This document shows positions 1 to 7,542 of a stretch of 13,297 nt of DNA, piece by piece. The first letter of the stretch is position 1, and every line of letters begins with the position of its first letter. The position numbers and the translations under genes are program-made. This DNA comes from Actinomycetota bacterium. GTDB taxonomy: Bacteria; Actinomycetota; Humimicrobiia; Humimicrobiales; Humimicrobiaceae. The stretch is from NCBI GenBank assembly GCA_016932375.1, contig JAFGDA010000005.1, positions 1 to 13,297 of the forward strand, given 5' to 3'. The notes under the pieces were generated by a model. That model worked only from the letters and a program-made list of their open reading frames with translations, made no database searches and was not told where the DNA came from.

Positions 1-119
1 GCTTACAACTTTAGTTTATGATAAAAACCAAAAAAATGGTTTAATTGCATTTGTGGCATACTGCTTTTAATGAAACTATAAAAAACCCTGCCCGTCTAAA
101 AATAAAGTCAATTACTGTT

Positions 120-137
120 TACGGAACAATCTCCGTA
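120..137. promoter_or_regulatory. Inverted repeat upstream of fabZ, possible operator
   Basis: The sequence reads TACGGA, six bases, then TCCGTA: a perfect 6-bp inverted repeat centred about 66 bases before the fabZ start. It lies in the only non-coding stretch in front of the fatty acid operon, where a lipid regulator would be expected to bind. It does not match the FapR or FabT consensus as I know them. A TATATT at 159-164 could be a -10 box but has no good -35 partner. Operator function is inference only. Confidence 0.25.
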
Positions 138-194
138 GTTACAGAACAAGCTCCATTATATATTAAATTAATGCTGACAGGTAAAAGGTGCATA

Positions 195-623
195 ATGACA
201 AAAATGACCAGGAAAGATATAGAAGCTGTTATTCCCCACAGGGACCCGTTTATTTTAATAGATGAAGTAGTGGAAATTGAACCTGGAAAAATGGTTAAAG
301 CCATAAAGTTTGTAAAAGAGGAAGAATATTATTTTAAAGGGCATTTCCCCGGAAACCCCATTATGCCTGGTGTCCTTCAGGTTGAGACCATTGCCCAGGC
401 CGGGGCGGTGGGTGTTTTGATGCTTCCTGAGAACAGGGGCAAGGTGGTGCTTTTTGCCGGTATAGATAAAGCACGCTTTAAGAGATTGGTAAGACCCGGG
501 GATGAACTGGTTATCGAGGTTGAGATAGAAAAATTCAGGAGGAATATAGGCAAAGGCAGGGGCAGGGCCATGGTAGATGGAGAGCTTGCATGTTCAGCAG
601 AAATAATGTTTGCAGTAAGTTGA
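195..623 (+). CDS. fabZ: 3-hydroxyacyl-[acyl-carrier-protein] dehydratase FabZ
   Basis: FabZ removes water from 3-hydroxyacyl-ACP to give trans-2-enoyl-ACP in the cytoplasmic type II fatty acid cycle. The 142-residue product is a single hot-dog domain of normal family length. It carries the N-terminal IPHRDPFILID motif (13-23) and the active-site stretch HFPGNPIMPGVLQVE, with catalytic His50 and Glu64 at the spacing known for FabZ (His49/Glu63 in the Pseudomonas enzyme). The frame is open upstream to a TTG at 45, but the ATG at 195 was chosen because AAAGGTG lies 4 bases before it and the protein then begins where FabZ proteins normally begin. It is the first gene of the fab/acc operon. FabA is less likely because the active-site acid is Glu and the protein is short. 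Confidence 0.95.
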   Translation: MTKMTRKDIEAVIPHRDPFILIDEVVEIEPGKMVKAIKFVKEEEYYFKGHFPGNPIMPGVLQVETIAQAGAVGVLMLPENRGKVVLFAGIDKARFKRLVRPGDELVIEVEIEKFRRNIGKGRGRAMVDGELACSAEIMFAVS

Positions 624-792
624 GTATTGTTGTGACAGGTATCCATGGCTTCATACCCGTTTTCCTAAAAAAAATCAACTGAGGGCATTAAAATAAGTTT
701 GGCGTGATTCTGGAAAGGACCATAAAAAATTGAATGACATTGCCGGAATATGGAACAAAGAACATAAAGACAAAGAGAGCAAAGGTAAAAGA

Positions 793-1761
793 ATGGTCCT
801 TATGTTTCCTGGCCAGGGTTCACAGGCCCCCGGAATGGGAGGAAGATTCCTTAAATTCAATGATAAATATCTTGAATATTTTGAGAAAGCAAGCATTACC
901 GCAGGTGCAGATATTCTTAAAGTAATAAAAGGCGAGGATCCCCTGCATCCACTGAACGATACAAGATTCAGCCAGGTCGCAATATTTACACTTAGCTGTG
1001 TCATGGGTGACTACCTGCTAAGGGATCTTTTACTGGACAGGGGCTCCATATATTCTTTAATGGGGCACAGTCTTGGCGAGTATAGCGCCCTATGCTGTTG
1101 TGGTGCTTATAGCTTTGAGGATGGTTTAAAATTGGTTAGCTACCGTGGAAATGTTATGAGCAGTGAATATAGTGGTATAAAGGGCATGATGGCTGCAGTA
1201 ATTGGCGCACCGGTAGAGCTTATAATGGAGGTTCTTGAAAATTACCGCGGCAGGGTGTTTATTTCAAATTATAACGACTATACCCAGGTAGTTTTAGGCG
1301 GTTACAGGAAAGATGTGGAGAAGGCCATGGATGATTTAAAGAAAAGAGGGGTAAAAAAAGTTATTGCCCTTAAGGTAAATACTGCCTCTCATTGTCCGGT
1401 CATGAAGGACATCTCTTTAAAACTAAGAAGGTTCATTGAGGAAAATATGGAATTTTCATGTATGGAGCTGCCATTTTTTTCCACCACTGAAGTTGCTTTC
1501 AGAAGCGTCACCGGGCTGGAGGATACGCTTGAGGGGCAGCTTGTCAATCCCATAAGGTGGGTGGAAAGTGTCGAATATTTCCTGAAACAGGGATCAGATA
1601 CTTTTATAGAGATAGGACCTGGAAAGGTGCTGTCGGGACTTACAGGTAGGATTGCCAGAAAAAATGAAATCCCGGTCAACATATTTAATACATGTGACCT
1701 TGAAGATATCGAGGTAATGATTGAAAATTTGCAGGAGAAAGGACTGTTAAATGAGGCTTAA
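793..1761 (+). CDS. fabD: Malonyl-CoA:ACP transacylase FabD
   Basis: FabD transfers malonate from malonyl-CoA to acyl carrier protein, supplying the extender unit for FabF. From the ATG at 793 the product is 322 residues, the usual family size. It starts MVLMFPGQGSQ, has the nucleophile elbow GHSLGEYSA with Ser93, Arg118 for the malonyl carboxylate, and His200 in NTASHCPVM. These match Ser92, Arg117 and His201 of the E. coli enzyme. The same frame extends to a TTG at 730, which has a purine-rich GGAAAGGA 10 bases upstream and would add 21 lysine-rich residues. The ATG was preferred because it gives the typical N terminus and has AAAGGT six bases before it. The stop overlaps fabG by 11 bases, implying translational coupling. 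Confidence 0.93.
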   Translation: MVLMFPGQGSQAPGMGGRFLKFNDKYLEYFEKASITAGADILKVIKGEDPLHPLNDTRFSQVAIFTLSCVMGDYLLRDLLLDRGSIYSLMGHSLGEYSALCCCGAYSFEDGLKLVSYRGNVMSSEYSGIKGMMAAVIGAPVELIMEVLENYRGRVFISNYNDYTQVVLGGYRKDVEKAMDDLKKRGVKKVIALKVNTASHCPVMKDISLKLRRFIEENMEFSCMELPFFSTTEVAFRSVTGLEDTLEGQLVNPIRWVESVEYFLKQGSDTFIEIGPGKVLSGLTGRIARKNEIPVNIFNTCDLEDIEVMIENLQEKGLLNEA

Positions 1762-2497
1762 GGATAAAGTGGCGGTAATAACCGGGGGAGCAAGGGGTAT
1801 AGGTAAAAAGATATCGGAAATTTTTCTTTCGGAGGGCGCACAGGTAAACATTTTTGATATAAATGAATCTGAAGGGAATGCCGCAGCCAGGGAGCTCGGT
1901 TTACTTTACAACGGGGGCAGGGTAACTTTTTTTAAGGCGGATATAACGGATGAAAATGATATTGAGGGATCCATTGAAAGCATTATTAAAACAAGCGGGA
2001 AAATTGATATCCTGGTAAATAATGCAGGCATAACGCTTGATAATCTTGTCCTGAGAATGAGCGTTGCTGACTGGAAGAAGGTTATTGATATAAACCTTAC
2101 AGGGGCCTTTATCTGTTCAAAAATTGCCGTAAAGCACATGATGAAAAGACACGCAGGAAAAATAATCAATATATCTTCAATCGTGGGCGTGCATGGAAAT
2201 ATTGGCCAGGCCAACTATTCAGCCTCAAAGGCGGGACTAATAGGCCTTACAAAAACCCTTGCGAGGGAAATGGCGGTCCGCAATATACAGGTAAATGCCA
2301 TAGCTCCCGGTTATATAAAAACGGATATGACTGAAAAAATCCCGGATAAAATAAAGGATAAACTCATTGAGCAAATACCTGCAAGAAATCTGGGTAGTGC
2401 GGAAGATGTAGCCAGGGCTGTCCTGTTTCTGGCAAGCAGTGAATCAGACTATATCACAGGGACTGTGGTCAGTGTTGATGGCGGCATGGGTATATGA
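1751..2497 (+). CDS. fabG: 3-oxoacyl-[acyl-carrier-protein] reductase FabG
   Basis: FabG reduces 3-oxoacyl-ACP to 3-hydroxyacyl-ACP. The 248-residue protein is a classical short-chain dehydrogenase of standard length. It has the nucleotide-binding TGGARGIG (11-18), NNAG (90-93), and the tetrad Asn115, Ser143, Tyr156 and Lys160. The C terminus VSVDGGMGI is typical of FabG. Position 36, at the end of the second strand (VNIFDI), is Asp. In classical short-chain dehydrogenases an acid there usually favours NADH over NADPH, so cofactor use may differ from E. coli FabG; this is inference. The ATG overlaps the end of fabD, with AGGAG at 1733-1737 and AAAGGA at 1738-1743. Another short-chain dehydrogenase role is possible in principle, but the operon context argues for FabG. 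Confidence 0.94.
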   Translation: MRLKDKVAVITGGARGIGKKISEIFLSEGAQVNIFDINESEGNAAARELGLLYNGGRVTFFKADITDENDIEGSIESIIKTSGKIDILVNNAGITLDNLVLRMSVADWKKVIDINLTGAFICSKIAVKHMMKRHAGKIINISSIVGVHGNIGQANYSASKAGLIGLTKTLAREMAVRNIQVNAIAPGYIKTDMTEKIPDKIKDKLIEQIPARNLGSAEDVARAVLFLASSESDYITGTVVSVDGGMGI

Positions 2498-2561
2498 TGA
2501 TGGGATATTAAACAGAAACTAACTATATTGAAACACAACCTGTTATGCGAGAGGATAATTG

Positions 2562-3821
2562 ATGAATAAAAACCACATGAATGCAAGGAGAATTGTAGTA
2601 ACCGGCCTCGGGATAATATCTGCCCTTGGCTTTGATATCAATACCTACTGGAGTAACCTTTTATCGGGTAAGTCCGGGGTTACACTGATAGAAAGATTTG
2701 ACGTCTCCAGGATATCATGCAGGATAGCGGCACAGGTTGATGGTTTTGATCCAAATGCTTACATGGATTTTAAGGAGGCAAGAAGGATGGACAGGTTTTC
2801 CCAGTTTGCGGTGGCAACTTCCATAAAGGCATTAGAAGATAGCTGTTATGAGATAGACTCCTCAAATGAATCCATGACCGGAGTGATGATCGGCAGCGGT
2901 GTCGGGGGTCTTTCCACTCTCGAGGAACAGCACACCCGGCTCAAAGATAAGGGTGCCGATAAGGTTAGCCCTTTCCTTATCCCCATGATGATACCAAATA
3001 TGGCAGCAGCGCATGTCTCGATAAATACAGGGGCAAAAGGTCCGGTGGGGACAACTTCTACGGCCTGCGCAGCAGGTTCCAATGCCATTGGTGATGCATT
3101 TGAGATAATAAAGAGGGGTATGGCAGATGTAATGATTGCCGGAGGCAGTGAAGCTGCAGTGACCCCACTTGGAATGGCAGGGTTCTCAAACATGAATGCC
3201 ATGTCTTCAAGAAACGACGAACCCCGGAAAGCCTCCAGGCCCTTTGACAGGGACAGGGATGGGTTCGTAATGGGTGAAGGATGCGGGGTACTTATCCTTG
3301 AGGAAGTGGAGCATGCCCTTGCAAGGGGGGCTAAAATATACTGCGAGATGTTCGGATACGGTATGTCGGGCGAAGCCTATCATATTACTGCTCTTGAAGA
3401 ATCAGGTGCAAATGTTGCCCGCTGTATGGGTTTATGCCTTGAAGAAGGGGGAATTGGGATTGACGAAGTCGATTATATAAATGCCCATGGGACCTCAACA
3501 CCGATCAATGATGTCATCGAGACAGCGGCCATAAAGAAATTCTTTGGTCAGCATGCATACCGGTTGAATGTAAGCTCCACCAAGTCCATGACCGGACACT
3601 GCCTTGGTGCATCCGGGGCAGTTGAAGCGGTAGCATGTACACTGGCTGTAAGAGACGATGTTATACCGCCTACCATAAACCTTGATAATCCCGATCCGGC
3701 CTGTGACCTGAATTATACTGCAAAAGTGAAGCAAAAAAGACGGGTTGATGTTGCAATCTCCAATTCCATGGGATTTGGCGGCCATAATGTCACTATAGGC
3801 TTCAGGAAATTTGAAAAATAA
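2562..3821 (+). CDS. fabF: 3-oxoacyl-[acyl-carrier-protein] synthase II FabF
   Basis: FabF is the condensing enzyme that elongates acyl-ACP with malonyl-ACP. The 419-residue product has the two-part thiolase fold and the Cys-His-His triad: Cys169 in TSTACAAGSN, His309 in NAHGTSTPIND and His346 in TKSMTGHCLGASG, with Lys341 just before the last. These match Cys163, His303 and His340 of E. coli FabF. The His-His pair excludes FabH (Cys-His-Asn). The ATG at 2562 was chosen over the in-frame TTG at 2559 because GAGAGGA ends six bases before it. The 64-base gap after fabG is too small for acpP, which commonly sits at this point in fab operons. The C terminus SNSMGFGGHNVTIGF is family-typical. Confidence 0.96.
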   Translation: MNKNHMNARRIVVTGLGIISALGFDINTYWSNLLSGKSGVTLIERFDVSRISCRIAAQVDGFDPNAYMDFKEARRMDRFSQFAVATSIKALEDSCYEIDSSNESMTGVMIGSGVGGLSTLEEQHTRLKDKGADKVSPFLIPMMIPNMAAAHVSINTGAKGPVGTTSTACAAGSNAIGDAFEIIKRGMADVMIAGGSEAAVTPLGMAGFSNMNAMSSRNDEPRKASRPFDRDRDGFVMGEGCGVLILEEVEHALARGAKIYCEMFGYGMSGEAYHITALEESGANVARCMGLCLEEGGIGIDEVDYINAHGTSTPINDVIETAAIKKFFGQHAYRLNVSSTKSMTGHCLGASGAVEAVACTLAVRDDVIPPTINLDNPDPACDLNYTAKVKQKRRVDVAISNSMGFGGHNVTIGFRKFEK

Positions 3822-3849
3822 TAAATCATCTCTATTATAATTGATTAAA

Positions 3850-4629
3850 ATGGAAGAAAAAATAAAATGCAGAAAATGCGGAAGGGAAATAGAAAGGGAA
3901 GCCTTTCTATTAAATCTGCGTGTATGCCCTTACTGCAATGACCACACCATTCTTGGCTCAATGGACAGGATACTTATAACTGCAGACGAAGGGTCTTTCC
4001 GGGAATTCAGCAGGGATATGAAATCCGTGGATTTTTTAAAGTTTTTTGATCTTAAATCATATAAAGAAAGACTGATGGAAGCAAAACTGAAGACCGGGCT
4101 AAATGAAGCAATAGTTACCGGTGAGGCAAAAATAGGTGGGCATCCGGTTGCACTCGGGGTTATGGATTTTGGCTTCATGGGTGGAAGCATGGGGAGTGTG
4201 GTAGGTGAAAAAATCAGGAGACTCTGTGACTTCAGCATAAAAAAGGTGGTCCCACTTATAATATTTGCCTCTTCCGGGGGGGCCAGGATGCAGGAAGGTA
4301 TCATGTCGCTCATGCAGATGGCAAAGACTGTATCTGCAGTCAACAGGGTAAGAGAGAAAAAGATTCCTTATTTTTGTATAATAACATACCCGACTAGCGG
4401 TGGGGTCAGTGCCAGTTTTGCCACGATTGCAGACATAATAATTTCAGAGCCAGGTGCCCTTTTCTGTTTTGCGGGCCCAAGGGTGGTAAGCCAGACTATC
4501 AAGAAAGAAATACCCCCGGATTTTGGGCTGGCCGAGAGGAACCTAAAAAACGGCCAGGTCGATATGATAGCAGGCAGGAAAGAAATAAGGGATACGCTCG
4601 CACGATTGATCAGGCTCTTCAGTTCATAA
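3850..4629 (+). CDS. accD: Acetyl-CoA carboxylase carboxyltransferase subunit beta
   Basis: AccD pairs with AccA to form the carboxyltransferase that moves CO2 from carboxybiotin to acetyl-CoA, giving malonyl-CoA. The 259-residue protein starts with a zinc ribbon, Cys7-x2-Cys10 and Cys26-x2-Cys29, with the same spacing as E. coli AccD. The crotonase-like core follows, with SSGGARMQEGIMSLMQMAK, PTSGGVSASFA and FAGPRVVSQT. It is shorter than E. coli AccD (304 residues), mainly because both ends are trimmed. The ATG at 3850 was preferred to the TTG at 3841. Neither has a visible Shine-Dalgarno sequence, so translation may depend on coupling to fabF, which ends 28 bases upstream. The accD-accA order is common in Gram-positive fatty acid operons. 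Confidence 0.94.
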   Translation: MEEKIKCRKCGREIEREAFLLNLRVCPYCNDHTILGSMDRILITADEGSFREFSRDMKSVDFLKFFDLKSYKERLMEAKLKTGLNEAIVTGEAKIGGHPVALGVMDFGFMGGSMGSVVGEKIRRLCDFSIKKVVPLIIFASSGGARMQEGIMSLMQMAKTVSAVNRVREKKIPYFCIITYPTSGGVSASFATIADIIISEPGALFCFAGPRVVSQTIKKEIPPDFGLAERNLKNGQVDMIAGRKEIRDTLARLIRLFSS

Positions 4630-4688
4630 AGATATATATTATTGTTTAAAAAAACGGGTTCCATAAGATTATTCAGGGGTTGACAGTA

Positions 4689-5672
4689 ATGGACTTAAAG
4701 AAATTAAAAGAAGTGCCAAAAAGCTATGTTAAAGAAATTTTAAGGTCACTTTCAAAATTTGAAAGACTTAAAAAAATCCCGTTCTTTGCAGGGATACATT
4801 TTAAGGACGCAGAAAAAGAACTTGATGGGAAAATAGAGGGCTATCGCATGATTGACCGGCAGTCAGCGAGGGTATGGCGCATAGTGGAATTGTCAAGGGA
4901 CGGCAGGAGGCCTCAATGTCTTGATTATGTTAAAGGGATATTTACTGACTTTGTGGAGCTGTCCGGGGACAGGCTGGCAGGGGAAGACAAGTCTGTTATG
5001 GCGGGACTCGGGAAGATTGGCGGAAGGACTGTTGCAATCCTGGGACAGAACAAGGGAAAGGATACAAAGGAAAGGATAAAATACAACTTTGGTATGAGCG
5101 TTCCTGAGGGCTACAGGAAATCAATCAGGATAATGGATATAGCTGACAGGTTTGGCTTTCCTGTGGTTACTTTTGTTGATACCCCTGCAGCTTATGCAGG
5201 CATGGAGGCTGAGGATAAAGGTCAGGCAGGCGCAATCGCAACAAGTATTTTAAAAATGTTCGAGGTAAGTGTCCCCATCATAGTGGTCCTGATTGGAGAA
5301 GGTGGAAGCGGGGGAGCGCTTGCCCTTGCTGTTGGCAATGAAGTAGCCATGCTTGAAAATTCGACCTATTCTGTGATAACCCCTGAAGGCTGTGCTGCAA
5401 TATTATGGAGGGATCCTGCTGGTACAAAGCTCGCCGCCAGGGCGCTTAAAATCACATCACCGGACCTGGCCAGGTTAAAGGTTGTTGACAGGATAATACA
5501 TGAGCCTATGGGAGGGGCACATAATGACCCCCGCAGGATGGTAAAGATAGTAAAGAGATATCTTACAGATGCCCTCGGAAGATGGAGTAAATTTTCGGGA
5601 GAAGAATTAAAGATGATGAGGGCGCAAAGATTTGAAAAGTTCGGATTTTTTGAAGAGACCGATACTTTTTAA
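4689..5672 (+). CDS. accA: Acetyl-CoA carboxylase carboxyltransferase subunit alpha
   Basis: AccA is the partner of AccD in malonyl-CoA formation. The 327-residue product is near the usual length (319 in E. coli). A helical N-terminal part is followed by a crotonase-like core with NFGMSVPEGYRKS, the glycine-rich GEGGSGGALA from residue 203, YSVITPEGCAAILWRD and the late EPMGGAH. The segment at residues 164-171 reads DTPAAYAG where most AccA proteins have DTPGAYPG, and residues 119-124 read GQNKGK where GHQKGR is usual. The fold markers are otherwise intact. The ATG at 4689 was chosen over the TTG at 4680 because AGGGG (4675-4679) abuts the TTG but lies 9 bases from the ATG. It is the last gene of the operon; AccB and AccC are not nearby. 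Confidence 0.94.
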   Translation: MDLKKLKEVPKSYVKEILRSLSKFERLKKIPFFAGIHFKDAEKELDGKIEGYRMIDRQSARVWRIVELSRDGRRPQCLDYVKGIFTDFVELSGDRLAGEDKSVMAGLGKIGGRTVAILGQNKGKDTKERIKYNFGMSVPEGYRKSIRIMDIADRFGFPVVTFVDTPAAYAGMEAEDKGQAGAIATSILKMFEVSVPIIVVLIGEGGSGGALALAVGNEVAMLENSTYSVITPEGCAAILWRDPAGTKLAARALKITSPDLARLKVVDRIIHEPMGGAHNDPRRMVKIVKRYLTDALGRWSKFSGEELKMMRAQRFEKFGFFEETDTF

Positions 5673-5698
5673 TTATATATCTGCTGCTTTCTTATCTT

Positions 5699-7537
5699 TT
5701 ACTGGCCGACAAAGATCATAATTTTTTGCCCTGGCGGCATATAGGTACCGGCTTCAGGTATCTGGCCCATGACCTTTCCTTCCTGCAGTGCATAATCTGC
5801 ATCTACATAACCGGTCTCATACGGGGTACCGCTTTCATTTAATAAATCTACTGCCTGCTGAAGGTTCATGTCATAAAGGTCCGGTACGGGAACCAGCTCT
5901 TCCCCGGAACATATTATGAGCTCCACCATTGAATTTTTCTCAATACTGGAACCCGGGGCAGGCCTTACTTCCACCACTTCCCCTGTCCCATAAGCGCCGT
6001 CAGCAATTGGATATTTGCTTACATTAACAAAAACCCCCATGGATTTTAAATGATTTGATGCCGATACATAATCAAGCCCTATCAGGTTTGGTATTACCAT
6101 TACTTCGGCACCTTTACTAACGATTATATTTACAGGCTGGCCGGGAGGGATCGTTTTGCCATAATCAGGCTCCTGTCCCATTACTATGTTCCCGGGAAAA
6201 AATTCAGAAAACTGCTGCGATATTTCTCCTGCGCCGAGCCCCATATCTTCAAGTATTTTTTCCGCTATTGAAACATCAAGGCCAATAAGGTTTGGAACAG
6301 TTAAATCTCCAGGTGCCTTTCCGAGACTTACAGTTACCCTCACTGGCAATTCTCCGGTAATTTCCGTATTGCCATCAGGATCCTGATCCATGATATGGCC
6401 TGATGGTATGTCATCGCTATAAAGTCTTTCTTCGATAACGAGCTCCAGGCCAAAGAAAGACAGGATTTCCCCAGCATTTTCAACAGGCATATTTTCAATT
6501 GGTGGCACCTTTCCAGGATATACCGTATCCGTGCGCCTGCCTGGCCCCAGAGCCAGCGGTGCAAAAATCAGGAAAAGGACCAGGAATAATATCATTAATA
6601 CAGTGGATATCACTGCATATATATTGTTCCTGACAATATTTAAAAATTTTCCGGCCCGGGCAGCAGATTCACGTTTCCCCCTGCCGAGTTTAAGCGGTTT
6701 TCCCTGCATAAAATTCCGGAGGTCTTTCTTTAGATCCCCCGCATCATGATATCTGCGTTTGGGGTCTTTTTCGAGGCAAAGCATTACGATTTTTTCGATT
6801 TTTTTCGGGATGCCGCTTATAAGGCTTGCAGGAGGTATTGGTTTTTCATTGATATGTTTTAAGCTTATGTCTATGGAAGTATCCCCCCTGAACGGAAGAT
6901 CCGCAGTAAGCATTTCATAAAGTACTATCCCGAGGGAATAAATGTCTGACCTGTGGTCAAGGATCTTTCCCTGGGCCTGCTCGGGCGAAATATACTGTGC
7001 AGTGCCAAGGATGTTTATAGTCCTTGTGAGGTCGGTATTAAGGGATTTGGCAATCCCGAAATCGGTCAATTTTGCTGTGCCTTCAGGGGTTATAAGGATG
7101 TTCTGTGACTTGATGTCCCTGTGGATAAGGTTGTTCTGATGTGCCACCCTGAGGGCATCGCTTATCTGTATTGCATATTTTACGGCAGTTACTGGAGCAA
7201 GGGCTCCGGACTTTTCAATGATTTCCTTAAGGCTTCTGCCTTCAACATATTCCATGCTTATAAAATAGGAGCTGTCAAAGCGCCCCCATTCATATACCCT
7301 GACGATGTTTGGGTGGTCAAGCCTTGCGAGTATCTGGGCTTCACTCCTGAACCGGGCTACGAAGTTTTTATCGCTTGCATAATTGGCAGAAAGAATCTTT
7401 ATGGCCACCCTGCGGTTTTGCTCGATGTCTGTCCCAAGGAATATATCAGCCATTCCCCCGGATGCAATTTTTTTTATTATCCTGTACCGGCCGGATATAA
7501 GTATGCCATTATTATCGTTGTTATCTGTTTCTGCCAT
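5699..7537 (-). CDS. pknB: PASTA-domain serine/threonine protein kinase (PknB/PrkC type)
   Basis: This is a membrane-anchored kinase of the family that senses cell-wall fragments and phosphorylates division, wall and metabolic proteins. The 612-residue product has a cytoplasmic kinase domain (about 18-278) with Lys47 (VAIK), Glu66, the HRD loop with Asp141 and Asn146, DFG Asp159, activation-loop threonines 168-173 and SPE at 184-186. A basic linker precedes one membrane helix (about 306-330). Four extracellular PASTA repeats follow at about 343-407, 411-476, 479-546 and 548-612. All catalytic residues are present, so it should be active. It starts 5 bases after the phosphatase gene stops and has no clear Shine-Dalgarno, so coupled translation is likely. 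Ligand and targets cannot be read from the sequence. Confidence 0.95.
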   Translation of the reverse strand: MAETDNNDNNGILISGRYRIIKKIASGGMADIFLGTDIEQNRRVAIKILSANYASDKNFVARFRSEAQILARLDHPNIVRVYEWGRFDSSYFISMEYVEGRSLKEIIEKSGALAPVTAVKYAIQISDALRVAHQNNLIHRDIKSQNILITPEGTAKLTDFGIAKSLNTDLTRTINILGTAQYISPEQAQGKILDHRSDIYSLGIVLYEMLTADLPFRGDTSIDISLKHINEKPIPPASLISGIPKKIEKIVMLCLEKDPKRRYHDAGDLKKDLRNFMQGKPLKLGRGKRESAARAGKFLNIVRNNIYAVISTVLMILFLVLFLIFAPLALGPGRRTDTVYPGKVPPIENMPVENAGEILSFFGLELVIEERLYSDDIPSGHIMDQDPDGNTEITGELPVRVTVSLGKAPGDLTVPNLIGLDVSIAEKILEDMGLGAGEISQQFSEFFPGNIVMGQEPDYGKTIPPGQPVNIIVSKGAEVMVIPNLIGLDYVSASNHLKSMGVFVNVSKYPIADGAYGTGEVVEVRPAPGSSIEKNSMVELIICSGEELVPVPDLYDMNLQQAVDLLNESGTPYETGYVDADYALQEGKVMGQIPEAGTYMPPGQKIMIFVGQ

Positions 7538-7542
7538 AAATA

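Noticed and set aside
45..194. Fifty-codon N-terminal extension of FabZ from a TTG
   Set aside because: FabZ proteins normally begin near the ATG at 195, which has its own ribosome binding site, and the extension resembles AT-rich leader.
638..657. GGTAT/ATACC inverted repeat after fabZ as a terminator
   Set aside because: Only 5 bp of stem, a 10-base loop and no immediate T-run; too weak for a terminator call in the middle of an operon.
730..792. Longer FabD from the TTG at 730
   Set aside because: It has a purine-rich site upstream but adds an uncharacteristic Lys-rich tail; the ATG at 793 gives the family-typical N terminus. Not fully excluded.
3930..4343. A 137-codon antisense frame in accD
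   Set aside because: It is a shadow of accD, with no start signals or domain.
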